A stretch of DNA of 64,000 bases from positions 1 to 64,000 of the forward strand of contig SVED01000001.1 in the NCBI GenBank assembly GCA_015057515.1, in the 5' to 3' direction. The notes below the pieces were generated by a model. That model saw nothing but the letters and a program-made list of their open reading frames with translations. It was not told the origin of the DNA and searched no databases. Both the position numbers and the translations under genes were made by a program. Shown here piece by piece: positions 37,024 through 46,669 of this stretch. Positions within the stretch are counted from its first letter, which is position 1; the number at the start of each line of letters is the position of its first letter. This DNA is from Lachnospiraceae bacterium. GTDB lineage: Bacteria > Bacillota > Clostridia > Lachnospirales > Lachnospiraceae.

Positions 37024-37920
37024 ATGAAGGGAATTATACTTGCCGGAGGCTCTGGCACTCGACTTTACCCATTGACAAAGGTAACATCTAAGCAGCTGCT
37101 ACCAATATATGATAAGCCTATGATATATTATCCTATGTCCGTGCTTATGAATGCAGGAATTAGGGATATACTTATTATATCTACACCACAGGATACACCT
37201 AGATTTGAGGATCTTTTAGGAGATGGTCATCAATTTGGTGTGAATTTGAGTTATGCTGTACAGCCATCACCGGATGGACTTGCTCAGGCATTTATTATTG
37301 GTGCAGAGTTTGTGGGGGATGACTCAGTGGCTATGGTGCTGGGTGATAATATTTTTGCCGGTCATGGTCTTAAGAAGAGACTTAAGGCAGCAGTTGAAAA
37401 TGCAGAGTCAGGCAAGGGAGCAACTGTGTTTGGATACTATGTTGATGATCCGGAAAGATTTGGTATTGTAGAGTTTGATGCTGAGGGAAGAGCCATTTCA
37501 ATTGAGGAAAAGCCGGCTAAGCCAAAGAGTAACTACTGTGTTACAGGCCTTTATTTCTACGATAATAAGGTTGTTGAATACGCTAAGAACCTTAAACCAT
37601 CAGCCAGAGGCGAGCTGGAAATAACAGATTTAAATCGCATATATTTGGAAGAGGGTAAGCTTAATGTGGAACTTTTAGGACAGGGCTTTACATGGCTTGA
37701 TACAGGCACTCACGAGAGCCTGGTGGATGCTACAAACTTTGTTAAAACCGTGGAGACTCATCAGCATCGTAAGATAGCTTGCCTTGAGGAGATAGCTTAT
37801 CTCAATGGTTGGATATCAAAGGATGATATTATGGAAGTATATGAGGTTCTAAAAAAGAATCAGTATGGACAATATCTCAAGGATGTTGTTGATGGAAAAT
37901 ATAGAGACGAGCTTAGATAA
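37024..37920 (+). CDS. rmlA: Glucose-1-phosphate thymidylyltransferase
   Basis: RmlA makes dTDP-glucose from dTTP and glucose 1-phosphate, the first step to dTDP-rhamnose and other dTDP-deoxysugars. The 298-residue protein is full length, with the nucleotide-binding [11 protein letters not shown] at residues 8-18, [15 protein letters not shown], the metal-binding VLGDNIF near 107, and [20 protein letters not shown] precedes the start. It is the first gene of the operon. Its product feeds both the rhamnose branch (rmlB, rmlC, rmlD) and the probable aminosugar branch (49000-50500). Confidence 0.97.
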   Translation: MKGIILAGGSGTRLYPLTKVTSKQLLPIYDKPMIYYPMSVLMNAGIRDILIISTPQDTPRFEDLLGDGHQFGVNLSYAVQPSPDGLAQAFIIGAEFVGDDSVAMVLGDNIFAGHGLKKRLKAAVENAESGKGATVFGYYVDDPERFGIVEFDAEGRAISIEEKPAKPKSNYCVTGLYFYDNKVVEYAKNLKPSARGELEITDLNRIYLEEGKLNVELLGQGFTWLDTGTHESLVDATNFVKTVETHQHRKIACLEEIAYLNGWISKDDIMEVYEVLKKNQYGQYLKDVVDGKYRDELR

Positions 37921-37946
37921 GAAAAGGCGTATGGAGGAAATATAAC

Positions 37947-38972
37947 ATGAGCAAGACAATTATAGTAACAGGTGGAGCAGGATTTATAGGAAGCAATTTT
38001 GTGTTTCATATGTTAAATAAATATCCGGACTATAGAATTATTTGTTTGGATTGCCTTACCTATGCAGGTAATTTGAGTACTTTGGAACCAGTTATGGATA
38101 ACCCAAACTTTAGATTTGTAAAGGAAAGCATTACAGATAGAGAAGCGGTATATAAGCTTTTTGAGGAAGAAAAGCCAGATGTGGTGGTTAATTTTGCGGC
38201 GGAAAGTCATGTGGACCGTTCAATTGAGAATCCTGAGGTTTTCTTGGATACTAATATAAAGGGTACAGCTGTGCTTATGGATGCATGTCGTAAATATGGT
38301 ATTGAGAGATATCATCAGGTATCTACAGATGAGGTATATGGTGACCTTCCACTTGATAGACCTGACCTTTTCTTTACAGAGGAGACACCTATTCATACAA
38401 GTAGTCCTTATAGTAGTTCTAAGGCGGCAGCAGACCTTCTTGTTCTCGCCTACCACAGAACTTATGGACTTCCTGTAACTATTTCAAGATGTTCAAATAA
38501 CTATGGACCATATCATTTTCCAGAGAAGCTTATTCCTCTTATGATTGCAAATGCACTCAACGATAAGCCACTTCCTGTATATGGTGAGGGTCTTAATGTG
38601 CGTGATTGGTTATATGTAGAGGACCACTGTAAGGCTATAGATTTAATTATTCACAATGGCAAGGTTGGAGAGGTTTACAACATAGGTGGCCACAACGAGA
38701 TGAAGAATATTGATATAGTAAAGATTATATGTAAGGAGCTTGGAAAACCAGAGAGCCTTATCACATATGTAACCGACAGAAAGGGTCATGATATGCGTTA
38801 TGCTATCGATCCAACAAAGATTCACAGTGAGCTTGGCTGGTTGCCAGAGACTATGTTTGCAGATGGCATTAAGAAGACTATACAGTGGTATCTTGATAAC
38901 CGTGATTGGTGGGAGACTATCATTTCCGGTGAGTATAAAAACTACTACGAGAAGATGTATGGGGATAGATAG
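37947..38972 (+). CDS. rmlB: dTDP-glucose 4,6-dehydratase
   Basis: RmlB converts dTDP-glucose to dTDP-4-keto-6-deoxyglucose using bound NAD. The 341-residue protein has the Rossmann motif GGAGFIGSNF at residue 8, STDEVYGDLP with the catalytic acidic pair, and the SDR tyrosine/lysine in SPYSSSKAAAD. GGAGGA lies upstream. The 4-keto intermediate is the branch point between rhamnose (rmlC/rmlD) and the 3-amino sugar route (FdtA/FdtB-like genes) in the same operon. Confidence 0.97.
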   Translation: MSKTIIVTGGAGFIGSNFVFHMLNKYPDYRIICLDCLTYAGNLSTLEPVMDNPNFRFVKESITDREAVYKLFEEEKPDVVVNFAAESHVDRSIENPEVFLDTNIKGTAVLMDACRKYGIERYHQVSTDEVYGDLPLDRPDLFFTEETPIHTSSPYSSSKAAADLLVLAYHRTYGLPVTISRCSNNYGPYHFPEKLIPLMIANALNDKPLPVYGEGLNVRDWLYVEDHCKAIDLIIHNGKVGEVYNIGGHNEMKNIDIVKIICKELGKPESLITYVTDRKGHDMRYAIDPTKIHSELGWLPETMFADGIKKTIQWYLDNRDWWETIISGEYKNYYEKMYGDR

Positions 38973-38987
38973 CATAGGAGAATTACG

Positions 38988-39380
38988 ATGAAGAGAGTTA
39001 TAACCTACGGAACATTTGATTTGCTGCATTACGGACATATAAATATATTGAGACGAGCAAAAGAATTAGGTGATTATTTAGTGGTTGTTTTGTCTACAGA
39101 TGAGTTTAACTGGGAGCAAAAACAAAAAAAGTGTTATTTTACCTACGAGCAAAGAAAAATGTTATTAGAGTCCATTAGATATGTAGACTTAGTTATTCCT
39201 GAAACAAGTTGGGAACAGAAAAAAACGGATGTTTATGAATATCATATAGATACATTTGTAATGGGAGACGACTGGACGGGAAAGTTTGACTTCCTTAAGG
39301 ACGAAGGTGTTGAGGTTGTGTATCTTCCTAGAACACCGGAAATTAGCACTACACAAATAAAAAGTGATCTTAATCAGTAA
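38988..39380 (+). CDS. tagD: Glycerol-3-phosphate cytidylyltransferase
   Basis: TagD/TarD activates sn-glycerol 3-phosphate with CTP to CDP-glycerol. The 130-residue protein is the normal compact size and shows GTFDLLHYGHINIL with the HxGH nucleotidyl-transfer motif, YVDLVIPE, and the C-terminal RTPEISTTQIK, close to the family's RTxGISTT. AGGAG precedes ATG 38988. A CDP-glycerol glycerophosphotransferase-like gene lies in the same operon at 51974, so glycerol phosphate is likely added to the glycan. It sits between rmlB and rmlD. Confidence 0.93.
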   Translation: MKRVITYGTFDLLHYGHINILRRAKELGDYLVVVLSTDEFNWEQKQKKCYFTYEQRKMLLESIRYVDLVIPETSWEQKKTDVYEYHIDTFVMGDDWTGKFDFLKDEGVEVVYLPRTPEISTTQIKSDLNQ

Positions 39381-39392
39381 AGAGGTAAAATG

Positions 39393-40301
39393 ATGAAAAT
39401 TTTAGTAACAGGTGTGGCAGGTCAGCTTGGACACGATGTAGTAAATGAATTGGTGTCTAGGGGACATATTGCTATTGGTAGTGATATTTCAGATAAGTAT
39501 AGTGGAATAGAAGATGGAAGTGCTGTGACTACAGCAAAATACATTTCTATGGATATAACTGACGCAGAGACTGTCAGAGCAAGAGTAATATATGAGCAGC
39601 CGGATGCAGTTATTCACTGTGCAGCATGGACAGCGGTAGATGCTGCTGAGGAGGATGACAATAAAGCTAAGGTTAGATCCGTTAATTTCGTGGGAACCAA
39701 GAATATAGCAAAAACCTGTGGAGAGTTAGATATTCCGGTTATGTATATATCCACTGACTATGTGTTCAACGGTCAGGGCGAGGAACCATGGAAAGCAGAT
39801 TGCAAGGAGTTTGCTCCTCTCAATTACTATGGAGAAACCAAGCTTATGGGTGAAAATGTGGTAGCTGCCAATACAGATAAGTTCTTCATAGTTCGTATTG
39901 CCTGGGTGTTTGGAGTAAATGGAAACAATTTCATAAAAACTATGCTGAACGTGGGTAAAAAATATGACACCCTTCGTGTTGTAAATGACCAGATAGGTAC
40001 ACCAACTTATACCTATGATTTGGCAAGATTGCTTGTAGATATGATAGAGACAGATAAATATGGATACTATCATGCTACAAATGAGGGTGGGTATATCAGT
40101 TGGTATGATTTTGCCTGTGAGATATTTAAACAGGCAGGGTATACAACTAATGTAATTCCTGTAACTACAGAGGAATATGGTCTTTCTAAAGCAGCAAGAC
40201 CTTTTAATAGCAGACTTGATAAGAGTAAACTCATTGAGGAAGGATTTGAAGTTCTTCCAACCTGGCAGGATGCTCTTGCAAGATATTTAAAGGAAATATA
40301 A
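39393..40301 (+). CDS. rmlD: dTDP-4-dehydrorhamnose reductase
   Basis: RmlD performs the last NADPH-dependent reduction to dTDP-L-rhamnose. The protein of about 302 residues has the Rossmann motif VTGVAGQLGHDV at the N-terminus, HCAAWTAVDAAE, YISTDYVFNGQG, and the SDR pair in YYGETKLMGE. The track starts one codon earlier at ATG 39390; ATG 39393 has better spacing (7 bases) from AGAGG. It lies 9-12 bp after tagD. Together with rmlA, rmlB and rmlC it completes the rhamnose pathway in this operon. Confidence 0.95.
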   Translation: MKILVTGVAGQLGHDVVNELVSRGHIAIGSDISDKYSGIEDGSAVTTAKYISMDITDAETVRARVIYEQPDAVIHCAAWTAVDAAEEDDNKAKVRSVNFVGTKNIAKTCGELDIPVMYISTDYVFNGQGEEPWKADCKEFAPLNYYGETKLMGENVVAANTDKFFIVRIAWVFGVNGNNFIKTMLNVGKKYDTLRVVNDQIGTPTYTYDLARLLVDMIETDKYGYYHATNEGGYISWYDFACEIFKQAGYTTNVIPVTTEEYGLSKAARPFNSRLDKSKLIEEGFEVLPTWQDALARYLKEI

Positions 40302-40332
40302 GGGATATTACCCCTTATTTCTTGGAGGCATT

Positions 40333-41769
40333 ATGGTATTTAGTAATTCAGTATTTTTGTTTGTATTTCTACCGTTGGTTGTTTTGGGATATTATCTCAT
40401 AAGACATGAGCTTAGAAATTATTGGTTGTTGGCAGTAAGTATAGTGTTCTATGCATGGAATGAGCCATCCTTCACATATATACTTATCGCTAGCATTATA
40501 ATCAACTATATAGGAGCGTTGTTGATAGATAAGTTAAAGTTTAAAAAGCTTATGCTATTTCTTACAATGGCGGCGAATCTAGGAGTGCTTTTTTATTTCA
40601 AGTACTTCAATTTTGCTGTGGATATATTTAATCGTTTCTTTGATAGAAACCTCCAGTTTGCAGAGGTTATTCTTCCGATAGGTATATCCTTTTTCACTTT
40701 CCAGGGAATGTCTTATGTGGTGGATGTCTATAGGCAGGATGTTTTGGCCCAGACAAATCCTTTCAAGCTGGGTATGTATATAAGTATGTTCCCACAGCTT
40801 GTGGCAGGACCTATTGTCAGATACAAGGATATTGCTGCTGAGATAGAGAGCCGTAAGGTAGATATGGAAGACCTTGCTTATGGTGTTCAGAGATTTATTA
40901 TCGGTTTGTTTAAGAAGATTATAATTGCAGATAATATGGCTGTTATGGCAGATGCCATATTTAAGCTTGACCCTATACTTAACTCTGTGCCTATGGCGTG
41001 GCTTGGTATAGTGTCATATACATTGCAGATATTCTTTGACTTTGCAGGTTACAGTGATATGGCCATTGGTCTTGGCAGGATGTTTGGATTCCACTTCCTG
41101 GAGAATTTTAACTATCCATATATATCAAAGTCAATAACTGAATTTTGGAGAAGATGGCATATGTCATTGTCAACCTTCTTTAGAGATTATGTGTATATTC
41201 CTTTAGGTGGAAATAGAAAACATGTATACTTAAATGTTGCCATTGTTTTCCTTCTTACAGGTATATGGCATGGTGCTGCTTTCGCCTTTATATTCTGGGG
41301 TATATGGCACGGATTTTTCAACATAATGGAAAAGCTTATTAAGGACGTCAAAAAGAAAAAGGGTGTTGTAGAGGAAGAGAATACTAAAAAGGATGCTAAG
41401 TATTATCTGATTTCTGCCTTACAACATATCTACACTATGGCTGTTGTTATGGTGGGATGGGTATTCTTTAGAGCGCCGGGCATGACTCATGGGTTCAATT
41501 ACCTAAAGTCTATGTTTGGCCTGCATAATCCGGAGGTGTCCGCCTATAACGTATGGCTTTACTTGAATAAGTGGAGTCTTCTAATTATGATACTTGCCCT
41601 TTTCATGTGTACGCCTATTTTCAAAAAGCTTTATGGCGTTGCTAAGAAAAAGATTAATGAGAATATACTTATCCCTATAAAATACTTAGTGTTATTAGGG
41701 GCATTGCTTTTATGTGTACTGCAGGTAGCGTCTAACACATATTCAGCATTTATATATTTCCAGTTCTAA
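40333..41769 (+). CDS. MBOAT-family membrane O-acyltransferase (AlgI-like)
   Basis: MBOAT proteins such as AlgI and DltB move an acyl group across the membrane for transfer to a polymer. The 478-residue protein has about ten membrane spans and the family motifs FFTFQGMSYVVDVYR, RRWHMSLSTFFRDYVYIPLGG and GIWHGAAFAFIFWGIWHG, which contains the conserved histidine. TTGGAGG precedes the start. The next gene encodes an AlgX/AlgJ-like protein, the usual partner, so the pair probably acetylates the exported polysaccharide or wall polymer. Confidence 0.93.
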   Translation: MVFSNSVFLFVFLPLVVLGYYLIRHELRNYWLLAVSIVFYAWNEPSFTYILIASIIINYIGALLIDKLKFKKLMLFLTMAANLGVLFYFKYFNFAVDIFNRFFDRNLQFAEVILPIGISFFTFQGMSYVVDVYRQDVLAQTNPFKLGMYISMFPQLVAGPIVRYKDIAAEIESRKVDMEDLAYGVQRFIIGLFKKIIIADNMAVMADAIFKLDPILNSVPMAWLGIVSYTLQIFFDFAGYSDMAIGLGRMFGFHFLENFNYPYISKSITEFWRRWHMSLSTFFRDYVYIPLGGNRKHVYLNVAIVFLLTGIWHGAAFAFIFWGIWHGFFNIMEKLIKDVKKKKGVVEEENTKKDAKYYLISALQHIYTMAVVMVGWVFFRAPGMTHGFNYLKSMFGLHNPEVSAYNVWLYLNKWSLLIMILALFMCTPIFKKLYGVAKKKINENILIPIKYLVLLGALLLCVLQVASNTYSAFIYFQF

Positions 41770-41782
41770 TAGGAGTGATAGT

Positions 41783-42934
41783 ATGGCAAAAAAGATTTAT
41801 AATTTTATATTTATATTTGCATTCTGGGCTATATTGGCTATTCCTATGGTATTTGCTGATTATAGCAGTGGTGGAGTGTCAGAGGATGAAAATAGAAACC
41901 TGGCCAAGTTCCCTGATTTGGTGGTAGAGGGTAATTTTAACCAGGAGTTCACTAGGGAGTTTGAAACTTGGTTTATGGACCATATGGGCTACAGACAGGA
42001 AATGATTACTGCAAACGCCAAGCTTCAGTATTACGTTTTTGGTCGTATGTTAGAGACCTCTGAGTATTATCTTGGTAGACATGGTGATGTAAATTATGCT
42101 ACAGAGGCTATGCTCCTTGACTATGCACATCTTAACCTTAGAAGCGAGGAGGATGTTGCTCGTATTGGAGACAGCTATCAGTATGTGAGTGACTGGTGTC
42201 ATGAGCAGGGGATACAGTTTTATTATGTTCAGTGCTTCGACAAGCACTCTATATATCCTGAGCAGTTTATGGCATCTGTAAATCAGATAGGTGATGTATC
42301 AAAGACTGATCAGATAATTAACTATTTGAAGGAAGAAACTGATGTAAAGGTATTTTCCATGAAGGATGTTCTTCTTGATAGCAAGGATGAGTACGAGGTG
42401 TATAGTAACTGGGGTGACCCAACTCACTGGACTCATAGAGGTGCATTTATAGGATATCAGTACATTATGGAAGGTGTAAATGCGGAAAATAACAACAAGT
42501 ATCCTATCCTCACAGAGGAAGATTACAACATAACAGTGTCTAATCAGGCCATTACTTTAAATGGATTTATCACAGAGGAGGATATGCTAGAAACCTTTGT
42601 GTTAAAGGATCCGAAGGCTACAAAAGAAGATGTTACTGTTATGGGCTATTATGGTGCAGATACTAGACATAGTCGCTGGGTAAATGAGAGCGTTGACAAC
42701 GATACAAAGCTACTTTTAATGTGTGACAGCTACTTTAATAACTATCTTATAGAAGACTTTGCAGAGTCCTTTTCGGAGGTTTGGTTGGTGTGGGGAGATT
42801 ACACTAAGGAATTAGATTATGTGGTTGAAATGTATCAGCCTGATATTATTATATATGAGGCGGCAGAGAGAGTAGACAGAAGTGAAGGTATGTATAAGTT
42901 TGCTCAGAAGCTTCAGGGTAATATTATAGAATAG
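41783..42934 (+). CDS. AlgX/AlgJ-like (DHHW) SGNH-type acyl-transfer partner
   Basis: The 383-residue protein has an N-terminal membrane anchor or signal sequence (about 7-25) and an extracytoplasmic SGNH-hydrolase-like domain. Family-type features are EDENRNLAKFP near the N-terminus, FETWFMDHMGYRQ, YYVQCFDKHSIYP, the DPTHWTHRGAF segment carrying Asp/His, and LLMCDSYFNN with the likely nucleophilic serine (SDS-like). It lies 13 bp after the MBOAT gene with AGGAG upstream. Partnered with the MBOAT protein it likely completes O-acetyl transfer onto the glycan outside the membrane. The acceptor is unknown. Confidence 0.85.
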   Translation: MAKKIYNFIFIFAFWAILAIPMVFADYSSGGVSEDENRNLAKFPDLVVEGNFNQEFTREFETWFMDHMGYRQEMITANAKLQYYVFGRMLETSEYYLGRHGDVNYATEAMLLDYAHLNLRSEEDVARIGDSYQYVSDWCHEQGIQFYYVQCFDKHSIYPEQFMASVNQIGDVSKTDQIINYLKEETDVKVFSMKDVLLDSKDEYEVYSNWGDPTHWTHRGAFIGYQYIMEGVNAENNNKYPILTEEDYNITVSNQAITLNGFITEEDMLETFVLKDPKATKEDVTVMGYYGADTRHSRWVNESVDNDTKLLLMCDSYFNNYLIEDFAESFSEVWLVWGDYTKELDYVVEMYQPDIIIYEAAERVDRSEGMYKFAQKLQGNIIE

Positions 42935-42946
42935 AGAGGATATATT

Positions 42947-43549
42947 ATGGGTCAGATAAAGGTGACAAAATGTCCTATAGAGGGACTATATGTAATAGAA
43001 CCAGCGGTTCACGGAGATAATCGTGGATATTTTATGGAGACATATAATCAAAACGATATGAAGGAAGCAGGTCTTGATATGGTGTTTGTTCAGGACAACC
43101 AGAGTATGTCTGTCAAGGGTGTGCTGCGAGGTCTTCATTTCCAAAAAGAATACCCACAGGGAAAGCTGGTTAGAGCTATTAAAGGACGAGTATTCGACGT
43201 GGCAGTAGATCTTCGTTCAGGAAGTGAAACCTATGGCAAGTGGTATGGCGTAGAGCTGACTGAAGAAAATAAAAAGCAATTTTATATATCAGAGGGCTTT
43301 GCACATGGTTTTTTAGTGTTAAGTGAGACAGCAGAATTTTGCTACAAGTGTACTGATTTTTATCATCCAGGTGATGAGGGTGGTCTTGCATGGAATGATC
43401 CTGAGATTGGTATAAAGTGGCCGGAGCTTGTTGGAGATTACAAGGGAGATGCCAGTGCAGAGGGATACACTTTAGCAGATGGTACACCACTCAATTTAAG
43501 CGATAAGGATCAAAAGTGGCAGGGCTTAAAGGATACATTTAAGTTTTAA
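42947..43549 (+). CDS. rmlC: dTDP-4-dehydrorhamnose 3,5-epimerase
   Basis: RmlC epimerises dTDP-4-keto-6-deoxyglucose at C3 and C5 towards L-rhamnose. The 200-residue cupin shows the expected DNRGYFMETY, the catalytic histidine region VLRGLHFQ, FDVAVDLRSGS, FYISEGFAHGFLVL and YKCTDFYHP. AGAGGA lies upstream. Its position after the acyltransfer pair rather than beside rmlA/B/D shows the rml set is dispersed within the operon, but it is still the only epimerase present. Confidence 0.96.
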   Translation: MGQIKVTKCPIEGLYVIEPAVHGDNRGYFMETYNQNDMKEAGLDMVFVQDNQSMSVKGVLRGLHFQKEYPQGKLVRAIKGRVFDVAVDLRSGSETYGKWYGVELTEENKKQFYISEGFAHGFLVLSETAEFCYKCTDFYHPGDEGGLAWNDPEIGIKWPELVGDYKGDASAEGYTLADGTPLNLSDKDQKWQGLKDTFKF

Positions 43550-43588
43550 ACAAACAAGATAAGAATAGGGTGACTAGGAGATATTATT

Positions 43589-44791
43589 ATGCAACATATA
43601 TTTATAGTGGGCTCAAAATCTATTGGTGCCTATGGTGGATATGAGACATTTGTATATAAGCTGACAGAATATCATGAAAAGGACAATGATATTAAGTATC
43701 ACATTGCCTGTAAGGCTAACGGTGATGGATGTATGGATGAGTCTAAGCTGGATAATGTAAAAAGCTTAGGAGAAAATGAGTTTGAGTTCCATAACGCCCA
43801 TTGCTTTAAGCTGGATATTCCAAGTATAGGACCTGCCCAGGCCATATATTACGACGTGGCAGCCCTTAAGTATTGCTGCAGGTATATTAAGGAGCATAAT
43901 ATTGAAAGTCCTATTGTATACATCCTTGCATGCCGTATTGGACCATTTATGGGACGCTATGTGAGAAAGATTCATAAGCTTGGTGGAAAAGCATTTGTCA
44001 ATCCGGACGGTCACGAGTGGAAACGTGCAAAGTGGAGTGCACCAATAAGAAAATATTGGAAGGTCTCAGAGAAGATGATGGTAAAAAGGGCAGACCTTCT
44101 TATATGTGACAGTAAGAATATTGAGAAATATATAAAAGAAGAATATAGCAGATACAACCCAAAGACTACCTTTATTGCTTACGGCTCAGATACTGTGCCA
44201 TCAACCTTAAAGAATGATGATGAGAAATTTAATTCATGGCTTAAGGAAAAGTCTCTTAGAGCTATGGAGTATTATCTTGTAGTAGGAAGATTTGTTCCGG
44301 AAAATAATTACGAAACTATGATTAGAGAATTTATGCGCTCTAATACGAAAAAGGATTTTGCCCTTATATGTAATGTAAGTGACAAGTTCTTGGAGGAGCT
44401 TACGGCTAAGACAGGTTTTGATAAAGATAGCAGAATTAAGTTTGTTGGAACAGTGTATGACCAGGAGCTTTTGAAGAAAATCAGAGAGAATGCTTATGGT
44501 TATTTCCACGGACATGAGGTAGGTGGAACAAATCCTAGCTTGCTTGAAGCTTTAGGCTACACAAAGCTTAACTTGCTTTTGGACGTAGGATTTAACAAAG
44601 AGGTTGCTGAGGAGGCTGCAGTATACTGGAATAAAGAAACCGGAAATCTTGCAGGTGTTATAGATAAGGCAGATAATATGGAGGCTTCTTTGCTTGATAG
44701 CTACGGAGAAAAAGCAAAGGCTAGAATCAGAGAAGCTTATAGCTGGGAATATATTTCCGGATTATATAAAGAGGTATTTTTACATGAATAA
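43589..44791 (+). CDS. Rhamnosyltransferase, Cps2T-like (DUF1972 + GT4)
   Basis: Cps2T-type enzymes add L-rhamnose to the lipid-linked first sugar of pneumococcal capsules. The 400-residue protein has the N-terminal DUF1972 region (VGSKSIGAYGGYETFV, residues 6-21; NPDGHEWKRAKW near 143) and a GT4 C-terminal half with VVGRFVPENNYE and EVGGTNPSLLEALGY. AGGAG precedes the start. Since dTDP-rhamnose is made by the same operon, rhamnosyl transfer to the primer is a reasonable inference. Its stop overlaps the start of the next gene by 8 bp. Confidence 0.87.
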   Translation: MQHIFIVGSKSIGAYGGYETFVYKLTEYHEKDNDIKYHIACKANGDGCMDESKLDNVKSLGENEFEFHNAHCFKLDIPSIGPAQAIYYDVAALKYCCRYIKEHNIESPIVYILACRIGPFMGRYVRKIHKLGGKAFVNPDGHEWKRAKWSAPIRKYWKVSEKMMVKRADLLICDSKNIEKYIKEEYSRYNPKTTFIAYGSDTVPSTLKNDDEKFNSWLKEKSLRAMEYYLVVGRFVPENNYETMIREFMRSNTKKDFALICNVSDKFLEELTAKTGFDKDSRIKFVGTVYDQELLKKIRENAYGYFHGHEVGGTNPSLLEALGYTKLNLLLDVGFNKEVAEEAAVYWNKETGNLAGVIDKADNMEASLLDSYGEKAKARIREAYSWEYISGLYKEVFLHE

Positions 44792-45737
44792 ATTTATGAG
44801 ATTATTCAAAAAAGTGGGTGGAAAGGATGTGTTAAAGCAATATCTTAGAGCTCACGTATTCTTGTTTGCCTGTGTGCAGGCACTCCTTCTTGGATTTTCA
44901 AAGAAGTCCCTGGAGATACTTCGCCTTGCTGTCAGCAACAAGATTTTGAAGAAGCTTAGAAAAAAGTACAGAAAATTTATAGAAGGATATGTGGCTGCTG
45001 CAGATAACAAGGACCTTCAAAGAGTAAAGTCTAATAAGGTTTGGGTATGTTGGTTCCAGGGTATTGAACAGGCCCCATATATCGTGAAAAAGTGTTATCA
45101 GTCTTTGCAGGATAATTTAAAGGATAAAGAGATAATACTCCTTACTGATGACAATTATAGGGATTATGTCACATTTCCAAATCATGTTCAGGAAAAGATT
45201 GATAAGGGATATATATCTAAGACTCATATGTCAGACCTTCTTAGGTTGGAATTATTGGCTAACTATGGTGGAACATGGATAGATGCGACTGTATTTTTAT
45301 CTGGAGATAACTATCCAGACTATATTTTTGATTCAGACTTATTCCTTTTTCAGGATTTGAAACCAGGGTTAGATGGTCACCCAACCTGCATATCAAGCTG
45401 GTTTATGACGGCAACCACTAACAATCCTATTATACTTCTCACAAGAGATTTACTTTATGAGTACTGGAGAAAAAATAAATCCTTGATAGATTACTTTTTG
45501 GTACACGATATGTTTCAGCTTGCAATTGAAACATATCCAGAGGAATGGGATAAAAATATGCCATTTAGCAATTCCTTGCCGCACATTCTCCTGCTTAGAA
45601 TGTTTGATAAGTACGAGGAAAAAACTTGGGAGGCTATTAAAAATCAGACAGCTGTCCACAAGATGACATACAAATTTGACGAGAAGGATACCCTGCTGGA
45701 AGGCACCTATTACCACGTCATATTTAAGGAAGGGTAA
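44784..45737 (+). CDS. GT32-like capsular polysaccharide glycosyltransferase
   Basis: The 317-residue protein resembles the capsular polysaccharide synthesis/GT32 group. Key features are VWVCWFQGIEQAPYIV near residue 90, SDLLRLELLANYGGTWIDAT near 150 (the DXD-region block of this family), and a C-terminal helical part. The track's 44694 start lies deep in the previous gene; ATG 44784 follows GAGG by nine bases and overlaps the preceding stop, suggesting coupling. The N-terminal hydrophobic patch (LFACVQALLLG) may associate with membrane. The sugar is not predictable. Confidence 0.82.
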   Translation: MNKFMRLFKKVGGKDVLKQYLRAHVFLFACVQALLLGFSKKSLEILRLAVSNKILKKLRKKYRKFIEGYVAAADNKDLQRVKSNKVWVCWFQGIEQAPYIVKKCYQSLQDNLKDKEIILLTDDNYRDYVTFPNHVQEKIDKGYISKTHMSDLLRLELLANYGGTWIDATVFLSGDNYPDYIFDSDLFLFQDLKPGLDGHPTCISSWFMTATTNNPIILLTRDLLYEYWRKNKSLIDYFLVHDMFQLAIETYPEEWDKNMPFSNSLPHILLLRMFDKYEEKTWEAIKNQTAVHKMTYKFDEKDTLLEGTYYHVIFKEG

Positions 45738-45742
45738 TATTT

Positions 45743-46648
45743 ATGAAAATTGCTGTATTGATGTCAACCTACAATGGTGAACAATATATTGCTGAACAGA
45801 TTGACAGCATATTAGCTCAAGAGGGAGACTTTGATTTAGAACTTCACATAAGAGATGATGGTTCTAAGGATGGGACAATAAATATTCTTAGCAGATACGA
45901 GGAAGAAGGTAAGCTTAGATGGTACAATAATGAGAATCTTGGCCCTGCAAAAAGCTTTATGGACCTTATATTTAGTTGTGGCGAATATGATTTGTATTCC
46001 CTTGCTGATCAGGATGACTACTGGGAAAAGGACAAGCTTGCAAAAGCTGTTAAGTCTATAGGAGAAAAAACTTCTCCCGCCTTGTATTTTTCAAATGCTA
46101 TGTTGGTGGATTCAAGGCTAGAGTCACTCGGAAGTGTAGTGTACAAAAAATCTCCTAAGATAGATTTTAAAACAGTCAGCTGTGCCGGTGGACTACTTGG
46201 ATGTACAATGGTTTTCAACAATGCCTTGGCTACCCTGTTAAGAGATAAGGGTATGCCAGAGATTATGGTGATGCATGATTTTTATATTGCCCAGGTGTGT
46301 CTTTGCTTTGATGGTGATATAGTATATGATGATGCATGCTCCATGAAATACAGACAGCATGGAGGAAATGTTGTTGGAGTATCCTATGGGCTTTGGGGAA
46401 AGATTAAGTCCAGATTTAGCGAAATAACTACCAAGCAAAGGGTAAGTATTGCCAGCCAGGCCAAAAGTATACTCAAGCTTTACGGTGAGGATATGAGCAA
46501 GGAAAAAAAGCAGTGGCTTGATTCGGTGGCTGAATATCGAAAAAATATTTTCACCAGAATAAAGTTGGCCTTCTCTTTTAAGACCAGGTATATCAATTTT
46601 AATATGGGACTAAAAAACAGGTTATCAATTTTATTTGGCAACAGATAA
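45743..46648 (+). CDS. GT2 glycosyltransferase, rhamnosyltransferase-like
   Basis: The 301-residue protein is a classic GT-A family 2 enzyme with MSTYNGEQYIAEQIDSIL, IRDDGSKDGT, SLADQDDYW (metal-binding acidic cluster) and a CTMVFNNAL/MHDFYIA region. It resembles RgpB/RfbF-like rhamnosyltransferases of Gram-positive glycans, which agrees with dTDP-rhamnose synthesis nearby, but donor assignment is an inference. It begins 5 bp after the previous stop. No membrane segment is evident. Confidence 0.83.
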   Translation: MKIAVLMSTYNGEQYIAEQIDSILAQEGDFDLELHIRDDGSKDGTINILSRYEEEGKLRWYNNENLGPAKSFMDLIFSCGEYDLYSLADQDDYWEKDKLAKAVKSIGEKTSPALYFSNAMLVDSRLESLGSVVYKKSPKIDFKTVSCAGGLLGCTMVFNNALATLLRDKGMPEIMVMHDFYIAQVCLCFDGDIVYDDACSMKYRQHGGNVVGVSYGLWGKIKSRFSEITTKQRVSIASQAKSILKLYGEDMSKEKKQWLDSVAEYRKNIFTRIKLAFSFKTRYINFNMGLKNRLSILFGNR

Positions 46649-46669
46649 TCTGTGTAACAGGTGATTATA

